Shown: piece by piece, positions 43,390-52,707 of the stretch
Position numbering within the stretch: position 1 is the stretch's first letter
How the letters are laid out: each line of letters opens with the position of its first letter
The notes under the pieces: model-generated
What the model saw: the letters and a program-made list of their open reading frames with translations, nothing else
The model's database searches: none
Told to the model about the DNA's origin: nothing
NCBI RefSeq assembly: GCF_037948395.1
Contig: NZ_CP149940.1
Span: 3,658,001-3,722,000 of the forward strand
DNA: 64,000 bases
Origin: Serratia nevei
GTDB lineage: Bacteria; Pseudomonadota; Gammaproteobacteria; Enterobacterales; Enterobacteriaceae
Direction of reading: 5' to 3'
Made by a program: the position numbers and the translations under genes

Positions 43390-45422
43390 TGTTCGGTTCC
43401 TTTGGCATGGGAAAGCGTTTGCAGCACGGCGTCACGGGTCAACAGCGGGGATAACACCTCGCCGTCCGGGCTGCCGGGGCCATAGATTTGGTTGAAAGGC
43501 ACGGCGACGCTGCCGCGCTTTTGCAGGAAGGCGCTGATGTCGGCCGACGGGCGGCTCCAGTCGCCGCGCAGCGCAACCACGTCGTCGGCGCTCAGCGCGC
43601 GCTGTACGTCATCGCGCAGCAGCACATTGAATTTATTGGCTTTACAGGTCACGCACCAGTCTGCGGTCACGTCGACGAACACCCGCTTATGCTGGGCCAG
43701 CGCCTCGGTAATCGCTTGCTCGCTCAGCGGTTGCCACTGCACCCGATCCTGCAACGGCTGGCGCCACAGGCCGGCGGTCAGCGATCCGGCCAGCAAGGCC
43801 ACGCCCGCCAGCACCAACGTGCCCGCCGCCAGCTTGGCCGCCAACCGTGCGCCCTGCTGACGCCACACCGCCAGCAGCAACGCCAGCAGCGCCAACGCCC
43901 CCAGCCACAGCGTGGCCTGCACGCCGATATGATTGCTCAGCAGGCTCAGCAGCCACAGCGACGACGCCAGCATCAGCAACCCCATCGCCAGCTTGACGGT
44001 ATTCATCCAGCGACCGGGGCGCGGCAAGCGCAGCGCCAGCGATGGCCAGGCGGCGATCAGCAGCCACGGCAGACTCATGCCAATGCCGAGCGCGATGAAC
44101 ATGCCCCACAGCACCGGCAGCGACGCCGCCAGCGCGAAGGCCACCGCCGTGCCGAGAAACGGCGCCGAGCACGGCGTCGCCAGCAGCGTGGCAAACGCGC
44201 CCTGCCAGAAATGGCCGCTCAGACCGTGCCCATTATGGGTCGCCAGCGACGTATTCAGATCGGACGAGAGGCGCAGTTGGAACAGGCCAAACAGGTTGGC
44301 GCTGAACAGCAGCGTCACCAGCACCATAAAACCGATAAACCACGGATTCTGGAACTGAATACCCCAGCCGAGCGCATGGTTGCCGAGCCGCAGCAGCGTC
44401 ATCAGCAAGGCCAACGCCATAAACGAGGCGACGATACCTAACGACGACGCCAGGAACTGCAAACGCACGCTGCGCCGATCGCGCCGTTCCACCTGCAGGA
44501 TGGAGCCGAGCTTGATGCCCAGCACCGGCAGTACGCATGGCATCAGGTTGAGGATCAACCCGCCCGCCAGCGCCATCAATACCGCCTGCCATAGCGGGAA
44601 TGCCGCACCGGCGGGCGCGGCCAGCGGATCGCCAATCGGCAGCGTAATCTGCTGCGCCATGCCGCCGTCGTCGATCACCAGCGTCAGCGTTTTGCCGCGC
44701 AGATCCGGCGCCGCATCGCCCCAGCCATCGCTGACCGGCACTCGCGCCAGCAGCTGAGCGCCGTCGGTCTCAACCTGCGGCTTGCCGAGATCGGCATCCG
44801 CCAGCGTATCGAAGAACAGCGCGGGCTGCTGCCAACCGGCGGCGCGCTCGGCGGAAATCTGCAGCTCGCCGTTGCGGTAACCGGCCTTGACGCCCTCCGC
44901 CACCCCGGCGGCGATCGGCACCTGTCCCATCGCCTGCGCGAAGTCGTGGTTAAACTGCGGATCGTTCGGCGTCGTCAGATCCAGGCTGAACGGGTAGTCG
45001 GTCAGAATGCAGACGTTACTGCAGGTGGATAGCGTCAGGGTGCCCGCCAGCGGGCCGGATACCTGGCCTGACATCACGATCGGCAGCGTGACCCGATCGT
45101 GATAGCCCTGGGTGGAAATGCCGGCCACCTCGAAACGCTGCGGCGTCGGCCAGTGCCAGGTCGCCGGCGGCGGGTTGCCCTGCCAGACGATAGCCGGCGC
45201 GATGCCGCCTTCGCCTGGGGAACGCCAGTAGGTTTTCCAGCCCTTTTGCAGCTCGACCGACAGCAGCAGGCGGGTCTCCCCCGGCTGTGACGTGTCGGCA
45301 CGCAGCCGCACCTTGGCATGATCGTTGGCCGGGTTTTGCAGCCAGCCGCTGTCCGCCGCCTGCAAGGCAGGCAGCCACAGCATAAACAGGCAAGCGCAGG
45401 CCAGCCTGATAATTTTCAACAT
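43386..45422 (-). CDS. scsB: ScsB, DsbD-like thiol electron transporter
   Basis: A 678-residue inner-membrane protein. A signal peptide (MLKIIRLACACLFMLWLPALQA) leads an N-terminal periplasmic domain with a Cys pair in STCSNVCILTDYPF. The central DsbD-like membrane domain (about 275-555) has one redox Cys in NLMPCVLPVLGIKLG and one in ATPCSAPFLGTA. The C-terminal thioredoxin domain has WCVTCKANKFN. It carries electrons from cytoplasmic thioredoxin to ScsC and perhaps ScsD. GGAGA lies upstream of the ATG. Confidence 0.92.
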   Translation of the reverse strand: MLKIIRLACACLFMLWLPALQAADSGWLQNPANDHAKVRLRADTSQPGETRLLLSVELQKGWKTYWRSPGEGGIAPAIVWQGNPPPATWHWPTPQRFEVAGISTQGYHDRVTLPIVMSGQVSGPLAGTLTLSTCSNVCILTDYPFSLDLTTPNDPQFNHDFAQAMGQVPIAAGVAEGVKAGYRNGELQISAERAAGWQQPALFFDTLADADLGKPQVETDGAQLLARVPVSDGWGDAAPDLRGKTLTLVIDDGGMAQQITLPIGDPLAAPAGAAFPLWQAVLMALAGGLILNLMPCVLPVLGIKLGSILQVERRDRRSVRLQFLASSLGIVASFMALALLMTLLRLGNHALGWGIQFQNPWFIGFMVLVTLLFSANLFGLFQLRLSSDLNTSLATHNGHGLSGHFWQGAFATLLATPCSAPFLGTAVAFALAASLPVLWGMFIALGIGMSLPWLLIAAWPSLALRLPRPGRWMNTVKLAMGLLMLASSLWLLSLLSNHIGVQATLWLGALALLALLLAVWRQQGARLAAKLAAGTLVLAGVALLAGSLTAGLWRQPLQDRVQWQPLSEQAITEALAQHKRVFVDVTADWCVTCKANKFNVLLRDDVQRALSADDVVALRGDWSRPSADISAFLQKRGSVAVPFNQIYGPGSPDGEVLSPLLTRDAVLQTLSHAKGTEQ

Positions 45423-45471
45423 GTTAATTCTCCATAAATGATTAATTCACCGCGAAAAACGGGCGATTAAC

Positions 45472-45834
45472 TCATTCACGGAAAACGCATAATCGAAGGT
45501 GCACCCTGAGGGTGGGCGGTGAAATGGCGCGAGGAGGAGGAATACGCAGGCGCGCGGCAATGGTCGGCGCCAACAGCGCCAGCAGCAGGCCCAGCCCGAA
45601 CAGTACGGTTTCGAACATCACCGGCGGCGCGGCCAGCAATGACTTGGCGCTCAGTTCACAGGGCGTCGGCTGCGCTTCGGCGGCGGTGTCACTGGACTGA
45701 ACGGCGGTGGCGGCCGGGATCCCCAGCGTTTGCTGCAGCGCATGCAGGCCCGCCATGCGCTGGGTCATGCACGTCAGCACCACCAGGCAAGCCAGGCATA
45801 AAAACCATTTTGCAATCCGCTGCCGTTTAACCAT
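45472..45834 (-). CDS. scsA: ScsA, small membrane protein of the Scs system
   Basis: A 120-residue protein with an N-terminal helix (about 9-27, WFLCLACLVVLTCM) and a second one near residues 71-92 (PVMFETVLFGLGLLLALLAPTIA). Cys residues lie in both regions. Order and size match scsA of Salmonella, which helps with copper and hydrogen peroxide tolerance; its mechanism is not known. GAGG precedes the ATG at 45834. It heads scsABCD; the 205 bases to the divergent flk hold both promoters. Confidence 0.85.
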   Translation of the reverse strand: MVKRQRIAKWFLCLACLVVLTCMTQRMAGLHALQQTLGIPAATAVQSSDTAAEAQPTPCELSAKSLLAAPPVMFETVLFGLGLLLALLAPTIAARLRIPPPRAISPPTLRVHLRLCVFRE

Positions 45835-46039
45835 GCCATCCTCATGTTCGGGTCTGGGGTTATCTTAGCGACGCGGGCGCGATTAGCAACGTTTTGTCGG
45901 TAAAGAAATGTCTGAGCGGCGGTATTGATGGCGGCGATTTACAGGTATCATAGAGAGTAAGCCTGCGCTTTTCGCCGGGTACGATGATGATTCTCTCCTC
46001 CAGGCATTCTGCGGGGATACACAGCGAAGGACTGGTGAT

Positions 46040-47068
46040 ATGCAACCTTTGAGTGGGCCGGGCACCCCAATCGCCGGCGAACGCCCTCCCTCCCCGGGCA
46101 AAACGGCGGCCACTGACGATCAACCCCTTTCTCCGGCACAGCGCACGACGCTGGAAAAGCTGATCGTGAAAATCATGACGCTCAGCCCGGCAAAATCGGC
46201 GGAGATCTGGGCGACTCTGCGCCACGAGCTCGGCGCCGACAACGGCGGTGAACTGCTGGCGCGCCATTTTCAACCGGCGGAACAGCTGCTGCAAACGCGC
46301 CTGACGCAGGCGCAGCAAAACCACGCCGGGCGCCAGCTGTTGCAACAGCTGGCCGAATTGCTGCCGCAGGGCAACAACCGCCAGGCGGTCAGCGACTTTA
46401 TTCGCCAGCAGTTCGGCCACACGGTACTGAGCCAGCTGAGCCCACCACAGCTGCAGCAGGTGCTGAATCTGTTGCAGACCGGCGGCCTGACCATTCCTCA
46501 GCCGCAGCAAACCGCCACCAGCGATCGCCCGCTGCTGCCCGCAGAGCATCAGAGCCTGCAGCAGCAGGTCACCAAACTTAGCGCGGCCACCGGCGAAGCG
46601 CCGGCTAAAATCTGGCAAACGCTGTTTGATCTGGCGGGCGTGAAAACCAACGATCCGCTCCCGGCGCGCCACTTCCAGCTGTTAAACCAATTCTTGCAAG
46701 TGAAGGTGGCCCTCAGCCCGCAGAGCGCACCGACGCTGAACAATCTGCTGGCGGCACTCAAGCAGCCGGCGGACGAGCAAGAGCTGCAGCAGATGAACGA
46801 CTATTGCCAGGCGCGCTTCAACTGCGGTGCCAATGCGCCGCTGACGCATCCGCAAATGAGCGACGCCATTCATCAACTGTTTGCCCGCCGCCTGGAAAAA
46901 GCCGGCCAGGCTCAGGCTATCGTCAGCCACCCTGTCGATCCGCAGCCGTTGCTCAACCCGCTGATCGCCGCCCTGCCGCTGCCGCTGCAAAAAGCGCTCA
47001 GCAAACCCGCCGTCGCGCTGATCCTGCTGCTGTTGGCGCTGGCGATCGTGCTGGCGCTGGTGTTTTAA
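46040..47068 (+). CDS. flk: Flagella biosynthesis regulator Flk
   Basis: A 342-residue protein anchored by one C-terminal helix (PAVALILLLLALAIVLALVF, the last 20 residues), with the bulk in the cytoplasm. Flk in Salmonella prevents premature export of FlgM and the hook-length switch before rings are complete. The N terminus MQPLSGPGTP and the two related halves (LSPAKSAEIWATLRHELGA and ATGEAPAKIWQTLFDLAGV) are recognisable Flk features. It is a core gene, displaced from pdxB by the accessory block. Confidence 0.88.
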   Translation: MQPLSGPGTPIAGERPPSPGKTAATDDQPLSPAQRTTLEKLIVKIMTLSPAKSAEIWATLRHELGADNGGELLARHFQPAEQLLQTRLTQAQQNHAGRQLLQQLAELLPQGNNRQAVSDFIRQQFGHTVLSQLSPPQLQQVLNLLQTGGLTIPQPQQTATSDRPLLPAEHQSLQQQVTKLSAATGEAPAKIWQTLFDLAGVKTNDPLPARHFQLLNQFLQVKVALSPQSAPTLNNLLAALKQPADEQELQQMNDYCQARFNCGANAPLTHPQMSDAIHQLFARRLEKAGQAQAIVSHPVDPQPLLNPLIAALPLPLQKALSKPAVALILLLLALAIVLALVF

Positions 47069-47072
47069 CGCC

Positions 47073-47528
47073 TCAGGCGCAGCCGCAGTCCGCAACAGCC
47101 GCCCGATCGCGCAACGATCCCGGCTGTTCGCCGATGGCCAACGGATGGCCGTCGCGCAGCCAGAAGTCCAGCCCGCCGATCAGCTCCTTCACCCGGAATC
47201 CCAGCTTCGCCAGCTTGTAAGCGCCCTTGGTGGAACCGTTGCAGCCGATGCCGTCGCAGTAGGTCACATACACTTTTTCGCGATCCAGCTGCGCCGTGCC
47301 GGCTTCATCCATCAGGCGATGCGGCAAACTGAGCGCACCGGGAATATGCCCGGCGGCGTACATCGCCTCCGCGCGGGTGTCGATCACCACCATCCCCTCC
47401 ACGCCATTGCGCAGATCCTCCGCCACGTCCCAGGCATCCGCATAGCGGCTCAGTTTGGCCGCCAGGTAGGGCAGGCTCTCTTCCGGCGCCGCCGGAGGAA
47501 AAGCCAGCACTAATGATTCTTTCGACAT
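47073..47528 (-). CDS. Rhodanese-domain protein
   Basis: A 151-residue single-domain rhodanese. VVIDTRAEAMYAAGHIPGALSLPHR is the CH2A-type segment and the catalytic Cys lies in YVTYCDGIGCNGSTKGAYKLAKLGFRV. It ends in DCGCA, giving an additional Cys pair. The ATG at 47528 has GGAG eight bases upstream; an in-frame GTG three codons earlier is too close to that site. It could transfer sulfane sulfur, but the partner is unknown. It is divergent from a MocR regulator and convergent with flk (4 bases between stop codons). Confidence 0.88.
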   Translation of the reverse strand: MSKESLVLAFPPAAPEESLPYLAAKLSRYADAWDVAEDLRNGVEGMVVIDTRAEAMYAAGHIPGALSLPHRLMDEAGTAQLDREKVYVTYCDGIGCNGSTKGAYKLAKLGFRVKELIGGLDFWLRDGHPLAIGEQPGSLRDRAAVADCGCA

Positions 47529-47576
47529 ACCACTCACTCCCGTGTATCAAGACAGATGACAATAGTGCCCCATTTT

Positions 47577-47617
47577 GGTCTTATGATTGATACCCATTTC
47601 CCAACTGTGATAAGACC
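47577..47617. promoter_or_regulatory. Inverted repeat between the rhodanese and MocR genes
   Basis: GGTCTTAT (47577-47584) and ATAAGACC (47610-47617) are exact 8-base inverted copies with 25 bases between. The second copy ends four bases before the MocR ATG. A CCCATT direct repeat (47593 and 47616) overlaps. The spacing of about 33 bases between arm centres (three helical turns) is compatible with a dimeric MocR binding site. Confidence 0.45.
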
Positions 47618-47621
47618 CATT

Positions 47622-49055
47622 ATGCGGCACTCGCTGGTCACGTTGTTTCAGCAATCGCCCCACACCGCCGGCACGCTGCGCGATCGCCTGTGCGGCGCAT
47701 TGCGGCAGGCCATCCACCAAGGGGCATTGAGCGTGGGGCAACGCCTGCCTTCCAGCCGGGTGCTGGCCAGCGATCTGGGCCTCTCGCGGGTGACCGTCGA
47801 AGCGGCCTACGGTCAGTTGGAGGCGGAGGGATACCTGCAGCGCCGCGTCGGCCAGGGCACCTTTGTGGCGATTATCATCGCCAAATCACCGCCGCCGGCG
47901 ACCGCTGCCGGCATACCGCGCCTTTCGCAGCGCGGCCAACAGATCGTACAAACCGGCAGCTGCCGCGATCCGCAGCAGCCACGGGCGTTTGCCGCCGGCT
48001 CGCCGGATCTGCGTGCGTTTCCGCTGGCCTTGTGGAAGCAGCTGACCGCACAGCGCCTGCGGCTACAGGGAGAAAGCCTGCTGCGCTACGGTGACCCGCA
48101 GGGCTATTTGCCGCTGCGTGAAGCGATTGCCGCCCACGTCAATCAAACGCGCGGCGTGATCTGCGATGCACGGCAGGTTATCGTGCTGACCAGTTCGCAG
48201 CAGGCGCTGCAGCTGATCGCCACGCTGCTGCTGGACAGCGGCGACAGCGTCTGGATGGAAGAACCGGGTTACACCGGGGCAAGAAACGCCTTTATCAGCG
48301 CCGGAGCCGCCCTGACGCCGGTCGCGGTGGACGGCGACGGCCTGCGCGCTGACCCCTCCTTGCCCGACCCTCGTTTGATTTATCTGACGCCCTCGCACCA
48401 ATACCCAACCGGCGCAGCGCTCAGCCTGGCACGCCGGTTGGCGCTGCTGGCGCTGGCGGACAGGCAGCAGGCCTGGATCGTCGAGGACGATTACGACAGC
48501 GAGTTTCATTACGACGGCCTGCCGATACCGGCGATGCAGGGCCTGGATCGCCGTGGCCAGGTGCTGTACCTCGGCACCTTCTCCAAATCGCTGTTCCCTT
48601 CGCTGCGGTTGGCGTACCTGATCGTCCCGCCCACGCTGGTTGACGCGTTCGTCACCGCGCGCACGGTGTATGACGGCCACAGCGCGCAGCTGATGCAGGC
48701 GGTCACCGCCGAATTCATCCGCCAGGGGCACTTTGCCGCGCATATCCGCTACATGCGCCAGCTCTACCGTAGCCGGCGCGATGTGTTGCTGGCGGAAGTT
48801 CGCGAAAAACTCGGCCACTTCGCCACGCCCGCTCCCGCCGCCGGCGGCCTGCAGCTCAGCGTCTGGCTGCCGCCCGGCCAGGAGGCGGCGCTCAGCCGAC
48901 AGGCGCAGCGGCTCGGCATCCTCACGCCCCGGCTGACGGCACAATACCAGACGGCGCAGGCGCAGCGCGACGGCTGGCTGCTGGGCTTTTCGGCCCTGAC
49001 GCCGGGCGAGATCCGCAGCGCCGTCGAGCGGCTGGCGCAGATCGCCGTGGCTTAG
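47622..49055 (+). CDS. MocR/PdxR-family (GntR-HTH/aminotransferase) regulator
   Basis: A 477-residue fusion regulator. The HTH is at about 18-80 (LRDRLCGALRQAIHQGALSVGQRLPSSRVLASDLGLSRVTVEAAYGQL). The aminotransferase-like domain contains LTPSHQYPTGAALSLARR, EDDYDSEFHYDG and the PLP Lys in LGTFSKSLFPSLRLAYL. The ATG at 47622 (MRHSLVTLF) gives the usual PdxR-like start, although its ribosome site is weak; the frame is open to 47556. The target is probably the divergent rhodanese gene, itself, or both. Confidence 0.88.
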   Translation: MRHSLVTLFQQSPHTAGTLRDRLCGALRQAIHQGALSVGQRLPSSRVLASDLGLSRVTVEAAYGQLEAEGYLQRRVGQGTFVAIIIAKSPPPATAAGIPRLSQRGQQIVQTGSCRDPQQPRAFAAGSPDLRAFPLALWKQLTAQRLRLQGESLLRYGDPQGYLPLREAIAAHVNQTRGVICDARQVIVLTSSQQALQLIATLLLDSGDSVWMEEPGYTGARNAFISAGAALTPVAVDGDGLRADPSLPDPRLIYLTPSHQYPTGAALSLARRLALLALADRQQAWIVEDDYDSEFHYDGLPIPAMQGLDRRGQVLYLGTFSKSLFPSLRLAYLIVPPTLVDAFVTARTVYDGHSAQLMQAVTAEFIRQGHFAAHIRYMRQLYRSRRDVLLAEVREKLGHFATPAPAAGGLQLSVWLPPGQEAALSRQAQRLGILTPRLTAQYQTAQAQRDGWLLGFSALTPGEIRSAVERLAQIAVA

Positions 49056-49082
49056 CCCGGCCCCAACGGAATGCCGACCGGC

Positions 49083-49979
49083 TTATTGCTCGGTCAGGCG
49101 CATTTCCGCCACCAGTGGCAGGTGGTCGCTCACCGCCGGCCAATGCACGCCGTTCCAGTCGCCGCTGGCGTTCGGTACCGTCAGGCTGTCCAGATGCCAG
49201 CGCTGCGCGTTGCCGGTGAAGAGGTAATCCACCTTGATCTCGGCGTTTTCCGCCGGCCAGCTGCGGCCATCCTGCCCGTTAGGCATGATGTCGTTCCAAT
49301 AGCGGCTCAATTCCAGCCAGGTCACGCTGCCCGGCACATCGTTCATGTCGCCGAACAGCAGCTTGATACCGCGCACTTCGATGGTGCGATCGTTCAGCTC
49401 CCGCACCTGATCCAGGCGCATTGTCGGGTCTTCCTTGGTATCGAGGTGGGTGTTGAACAGGGTGATCGGCGCCGGGAACTCCGGCACGTCGACCTTGACG
49501 CTGAAGGCGATGCGCTGTTCGCGCTGGCCGGACGGCAGCGGATAGATCACGGCGTCGTGCAGCGGATACCTGGAGAGAAAAGCCAGGCCATATTCACCGC
49601 CGTCGAAGTCGATCGCCCGGCCGAACACCGCCTGCATGCCGGTCAGCTTCGCCAGCTCCGCCGCCTGATCGACGCGGCCGCTGCGGGCGGTAAGCTTATC
49701 CACCTCTTGCAGCGCCACCACGTCGACGTTCATCGCGCGAATCGCCTTGGCGATGGCGGTCATGTCGCTGACCTTGCCGGCGGCGATATTGAAGCTGGCG
49801 ACGCGGATCTTCGGCGCCTGTTCCAGTTCGTAGGTTTTGTTTTTCAGGCCGCCCAGCGCGCTGGCCACTTCGCGGCTGTTGGCGTTGCTGTTGGCATGTC
49901 CGGTGTCGGCAGAGGACCAGGCGCTGGGAGAGAGGCCAAGGGACAGTAAGGTGATAAGCAGAGCGTGACCGGTGTGCAT
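49083..49979 (-). CDS. Exported endonuclease/exonuclease/phosphatase-family hydrolase
   Basis: A 298-residue protein with a signal peptide (MHTGHALLITLLSLGLSPSAWS, cut near residue 22) and an EEP domain from about residue 57. The metal and catalytic motifs are in order: IRVASFNIAAG (Asn), ALQEVD (Glu), LFNTHLD (His), LLFGDMNDVPG (Asp/Asn) and VSDHLPLVAEM (terminal Asp-His). It could be a secreted or periplasmic nuclease or phosphodiesterase (sphingomyelinase-like). AAGGAG precedes the ATG. It converges on the MocR gene. Confidence 0.88.
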   Translation of the reverse strand: MHTGHALLITLLSLGLSPSAWSSADTGHANSNANSREVASALGGLKNKTYELEQAPKIRVASFNIAAGKVSDMTAIAKAIRAMNVDVVALQEVDKLTARSGRVDQAAELAKLTGMQAVFGRAIDFDGGEYGLAFLSRYPLHDAVIYPLPSGQREQRIAFSVKVDVPEFPAPITLFNTHLDTKEDPTMRLDQVRELNDRTIEVRGIKLLFGDMNDVPGSVTWLELSRYWNDIMPNGQDGRSWPAENAEIKVDYLFTGNAQRWHLDSLTVPNASGDWNGVHWPAVSDHLPLVAEMRLTEQ

Positions 49980-50196
49980 GAATTCTCCTTGAGGAACAGA
50001 TAAGTGTTATGCGGGCGCTTCCCGGCCCACAGCTAACATCGATTTTGCCGCAGAAACCTGCGACGATTTCCTAGTTTCACCGCTATTTTTTGTTTCTGCG
50101 CGATGCTTCGCATTCTGGTAGTTTACGCATTGCACCGTTGGACAAACAGCTGATTTCGTTTTAAAACCGGTAGATTGCCAACCGCGAGGAGTTCCG

Positions 50197-51444
50197 ATGA
50201 CCAGCCCGATTGCCGAACAGCTCACCGAACGTTTCTTCCGCTACCTGGCGGTGACCAGCCAGAGCGACGCCGCCGCAACCACCCTGCCCAGCACGCCGGG
50301 GCAGCATGAGATGGCGCAGCTGCTGGCGGAAGAGCTGCGCCGGCTCGGCCTGGCCGACGTGCAGATAGACGACCACGCCACCGTCACCGCCCGCAAGCCC
50401 GGCACCCAACCCGGCGCGCCGCGCATCGGCTTCATCACCCATATCGACACCGTGGACGTCGGCCTGTCGCCCGAAATTCGCCCGCAGCGCCTGCGCTTCA
50501 CCGGCGAAGATTTATGCCTGAACGCCGAGCAAGATATCTGGCTGCGCACCGCCGAGCACCCGGAGATCCTGCCCTACCGGAACGAAGAGATCCTGTTCAG
50601 CGACGGCACCAGCGTACTGGGCGCCGACAACAAGGCGGCGGTCACCGTGGTGATGACGCTGCTGGCCAACCTGACCGCCGCCGATCGCCACGGCGATATC
50701 GTGGTGGCGTTCGTGCCGGATGAAGAGATCGGCCTGCGCGGCGCCAAGGCGCTGGATCTGCAGCGTTTCGCCGTCGATTTCGCCTATACCATCGACTGCT
50801 GCGAACTGGGTGAAGTGGTTTACGAGAATTTCAACGCGGCGGCGGCGGAGATCCGCATCGAAGGGGTAACCGCCCACCCGATGTCGGCGAAAAACGTGTT
50901 AATCAACCCGATACGCATCGCCAACGACATCATCAACCGATTCGACGTGCAGGATACCCCGGAACACACCGACGGGCGCGAGGGCTATTTCTGGTTCACG
51001 GATCTGGCCGCCAATGCCAATCAGGCGACGCTGAAGGTGTCGATTCGCGACTTCGATCGCGCCACCTTCGAGGCGCGCAAAACCCGCCTTGAGGAGACGG
51101 TGCGTCAGGTGGCGGCCAACTATCCGCGCGCCAACGTCAGCTGCAGCATCAGCGACATCTACAGCAACATCAGCAACGCCATCGGCGAAGATCGGCGCGC
51201 CATCGATCTGATCTTTGGCGCCCTTGCCGCCCACGGCATCCCGCCGAAGGTGATCCCGATGCGCGGCGGCACCGACGGCGCGGCGCTCTCGAGCCGCGGC
51301 ATCCTGACGCCCAATTACTTCACCGGCGCGCATAACTTCCACTCGCGCTTCGAGTTTTTACCCATCAGCGCCTTTGTGAAATCCTACCAGGTAACCCGCA
51401 GCATTTGCCTGTTGGCCGCCCGGCAGAGCGGTAATCCGGGCTAG
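50197..51444 (+). CDS. pepT: Peptidase T (tripeptide aminopeptidase)
   Basis: A 415-residue cytoplasmic M20B zinc metallopeptidase that removes the N-terminal residue of tripeptides. Metal ligands lie in GFITHIDTVD (His/Asp), LGADNKAA (bridging Asp), VPDEEIGL (catalytic and ligand Glu), TIDCCELGE and GAHNFHSRFEFLP. GCGAGGAG precedes the ATG. The E. coli enzyme has 408 residues. The gene is not at this place in E. coli. Its stop codon overlaps that of ybiR by 4 bases. Confidence 0.93.
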   Translation: MTSPIAEQLTERFFRYLAVTSQSDAAATTLPSTPGQHEMAQLLAEELRRLGLADVQIDDHATVTARKPGTQPGAPRIGFITHIDTVDVGLSPEIRPQRLRFTGEDLCLNAEQDIWLRTAEHPEILPYRNEEILFSDGTSVLGADNKAAVTVVMTLLANLTAADRHGDIVVAFVPDEEIGLRGAKALDLQRFAVDFAYTIDCCELGEVVYENFNAAAAEIRIEGVTAHPMSAKNVLINPIRIANDIINRFDVQDTPEHTDGREGYFWFTDLAANANQATLKVSIRDFDRATFEARKTRLEETVRQVAANYPRANVSCSISDIYSNISNAIGEDRRAIDLIFGALAAHGIPPKVIPMRGGTDGAALSSRGILTPNYFTGAHNFHSRFEFLPISAFVKSYQVTRSICLLAARQSGNPG

Positions 51445-52553
51445 CTCAACAGCCAGCCTACCAGCGCGGCCCACGCCAGCAACGGCAGCGAGTAATAGTG
51501 GAAGCGCAACCAGATCTTGCGCTCCCCCGCCATGCGCAGCGCAATCAGGTTGGCGAGCGAGCCGACCGCCAACCCGAAGCCGCCGGCATTGACCGCATAG
51601 GCCAACTGCGCGCTGGAGGGCACATAGTTGAGCAGCAAAATGGTGGCCGGCACGTTGCTGACGATCTGCGACAGCCCGACGCCCAGCGCATACACCCCGC
51701 CGTCGCTCAGCCCGGCGATAGCAGCAAACGCCGGCTGAAGCGGCGGCAGGCGGGTAAACAGGCCAACATCGATAAACATGGCGGCGAACACGAAAATCAG
51801 GCTCCAGTCGATCTGCAACAGCACCCGGCGCGCCAGCAACAAAAAGCCGGCGAACACCGCCAGCAGCCCATACAGCGGCAGACCGATATCCAGGCACAGC
51901 AGGAAGATCGCATACAGCCCCACGCAGCTCAGCAACAGCGGCCGTTGATAGGGGTAGCCCTCGGTATTCGGCGTTTTCACGATGTCGCGCGCCGGGAAGC
52001 TGAACCAGGTCAACGCCAACAGGCTCAGCATCATCGCGGCGCCAAACGGCGCCATCTGGCCGATGAAGCCGAGGAAAGAAAGGCCCGAGCGGCTCCACAG
52101 CAGGATATTTTGCGGGTTGCCGATCGGCGTCAGCAGCGAACCGGCGTTCACCGCCAGCGCCTGAAAGATGATCAAACGGCCCACCGGCAGCGCCGACAGC
52201 TTTTTCAGCGTGATGGTGAGCGGAATGACGATAAACAGCGCCACGTCGTTGGTCAGAAACGACGACAGCAGCGCGGCGGAAAACACCAGGAACAGCGCCA
52301 GCCGCCGTTCGCTATGCAGCCGGTTGATAATCTTACGGCCAACGAAGTCGAAGTAGCCGCTGACCTCGACGCCTTTGGTCAGCAGCATCAGCCCCAACAG
52401 AGTAATGAGGGTGCGGCCGTCGATGAACCCGCCCAGCGCCGCCAGCGGCTGCGGATGAAAGGCGAACATCGCTGCGCCGGCCAGCAACAGCGCATGCAGG
52501 AAACGGTCTTTGACAAAGGGATGGATAAGCCGGGAAATGGCGGTTGCACTCAT
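51441..52553 (-). CDS. ybiR: YbiR-family SLC13/ArsB-like transporter
   Basis: A 370-residue polytopic inner-membrane protein of the ion-transporter superfamily. LITLLGLMLLTKGVEVSGYFDF, SSFLTNDVALFIVIPLTITLKK and NAGSLLTPIGNPQNILLWSRSGLSF match E. coli YbiR almost residue for residue, and the second half repeats the layout (LSQIVSNVPATILLLNYVP). The substrate is unknown. The ribosome site before the ATG is weak. In E. coli ybiR lies elsewhere, so this is a relocated or additional copy. Confidence 0.92.
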   Translation of the reverse strand: MSATAISRLIHPFVKDRFLHALLLAGAAMFAFHPQPLAALGGFIDGRTLITLLGLMLLTKGVEVSGYFDFVGRKIINRLHSERRLALFLVFSAALLSSFLTNDVALFIVIPLTITLKKLSALPVGRLIIFQALAVNAGSLLTPIGNPQNILLWSRSGLSFLGFIGQMAPFGAAMMLSLLALTWFSFPARDIVKTPNTEGYPYQRPLLLSCVGLYAIFLLCLDIGLPLYGLLAVFAGFLLLARRVLLQIDWSLIFVFAAMFIDVGLFTRLPPLQPAFAAIAGLSDGGVYALGVGLSQIVSNVPATILLLNYVPSSAQLAYAVNAGGFGLAVGSLANLIALRMAGERKIWLRFHYYSLPLLAWAALVGWLLS

Positions 52554-52707
52554 GGTGGCAGCTTGAAACCTCAGCGAAAAGCATGAGCGAGACGTTAGCT
52601 CAGGCGCAGCCGCAACGCCAGCAAAATGCTATTTTACCTTTATCCGCTTTCCATTTGCCGCGCTTTACTTTATTTGTAGCGGCTTTCTCGTTTTCAAAGG
52701 ACATGTT

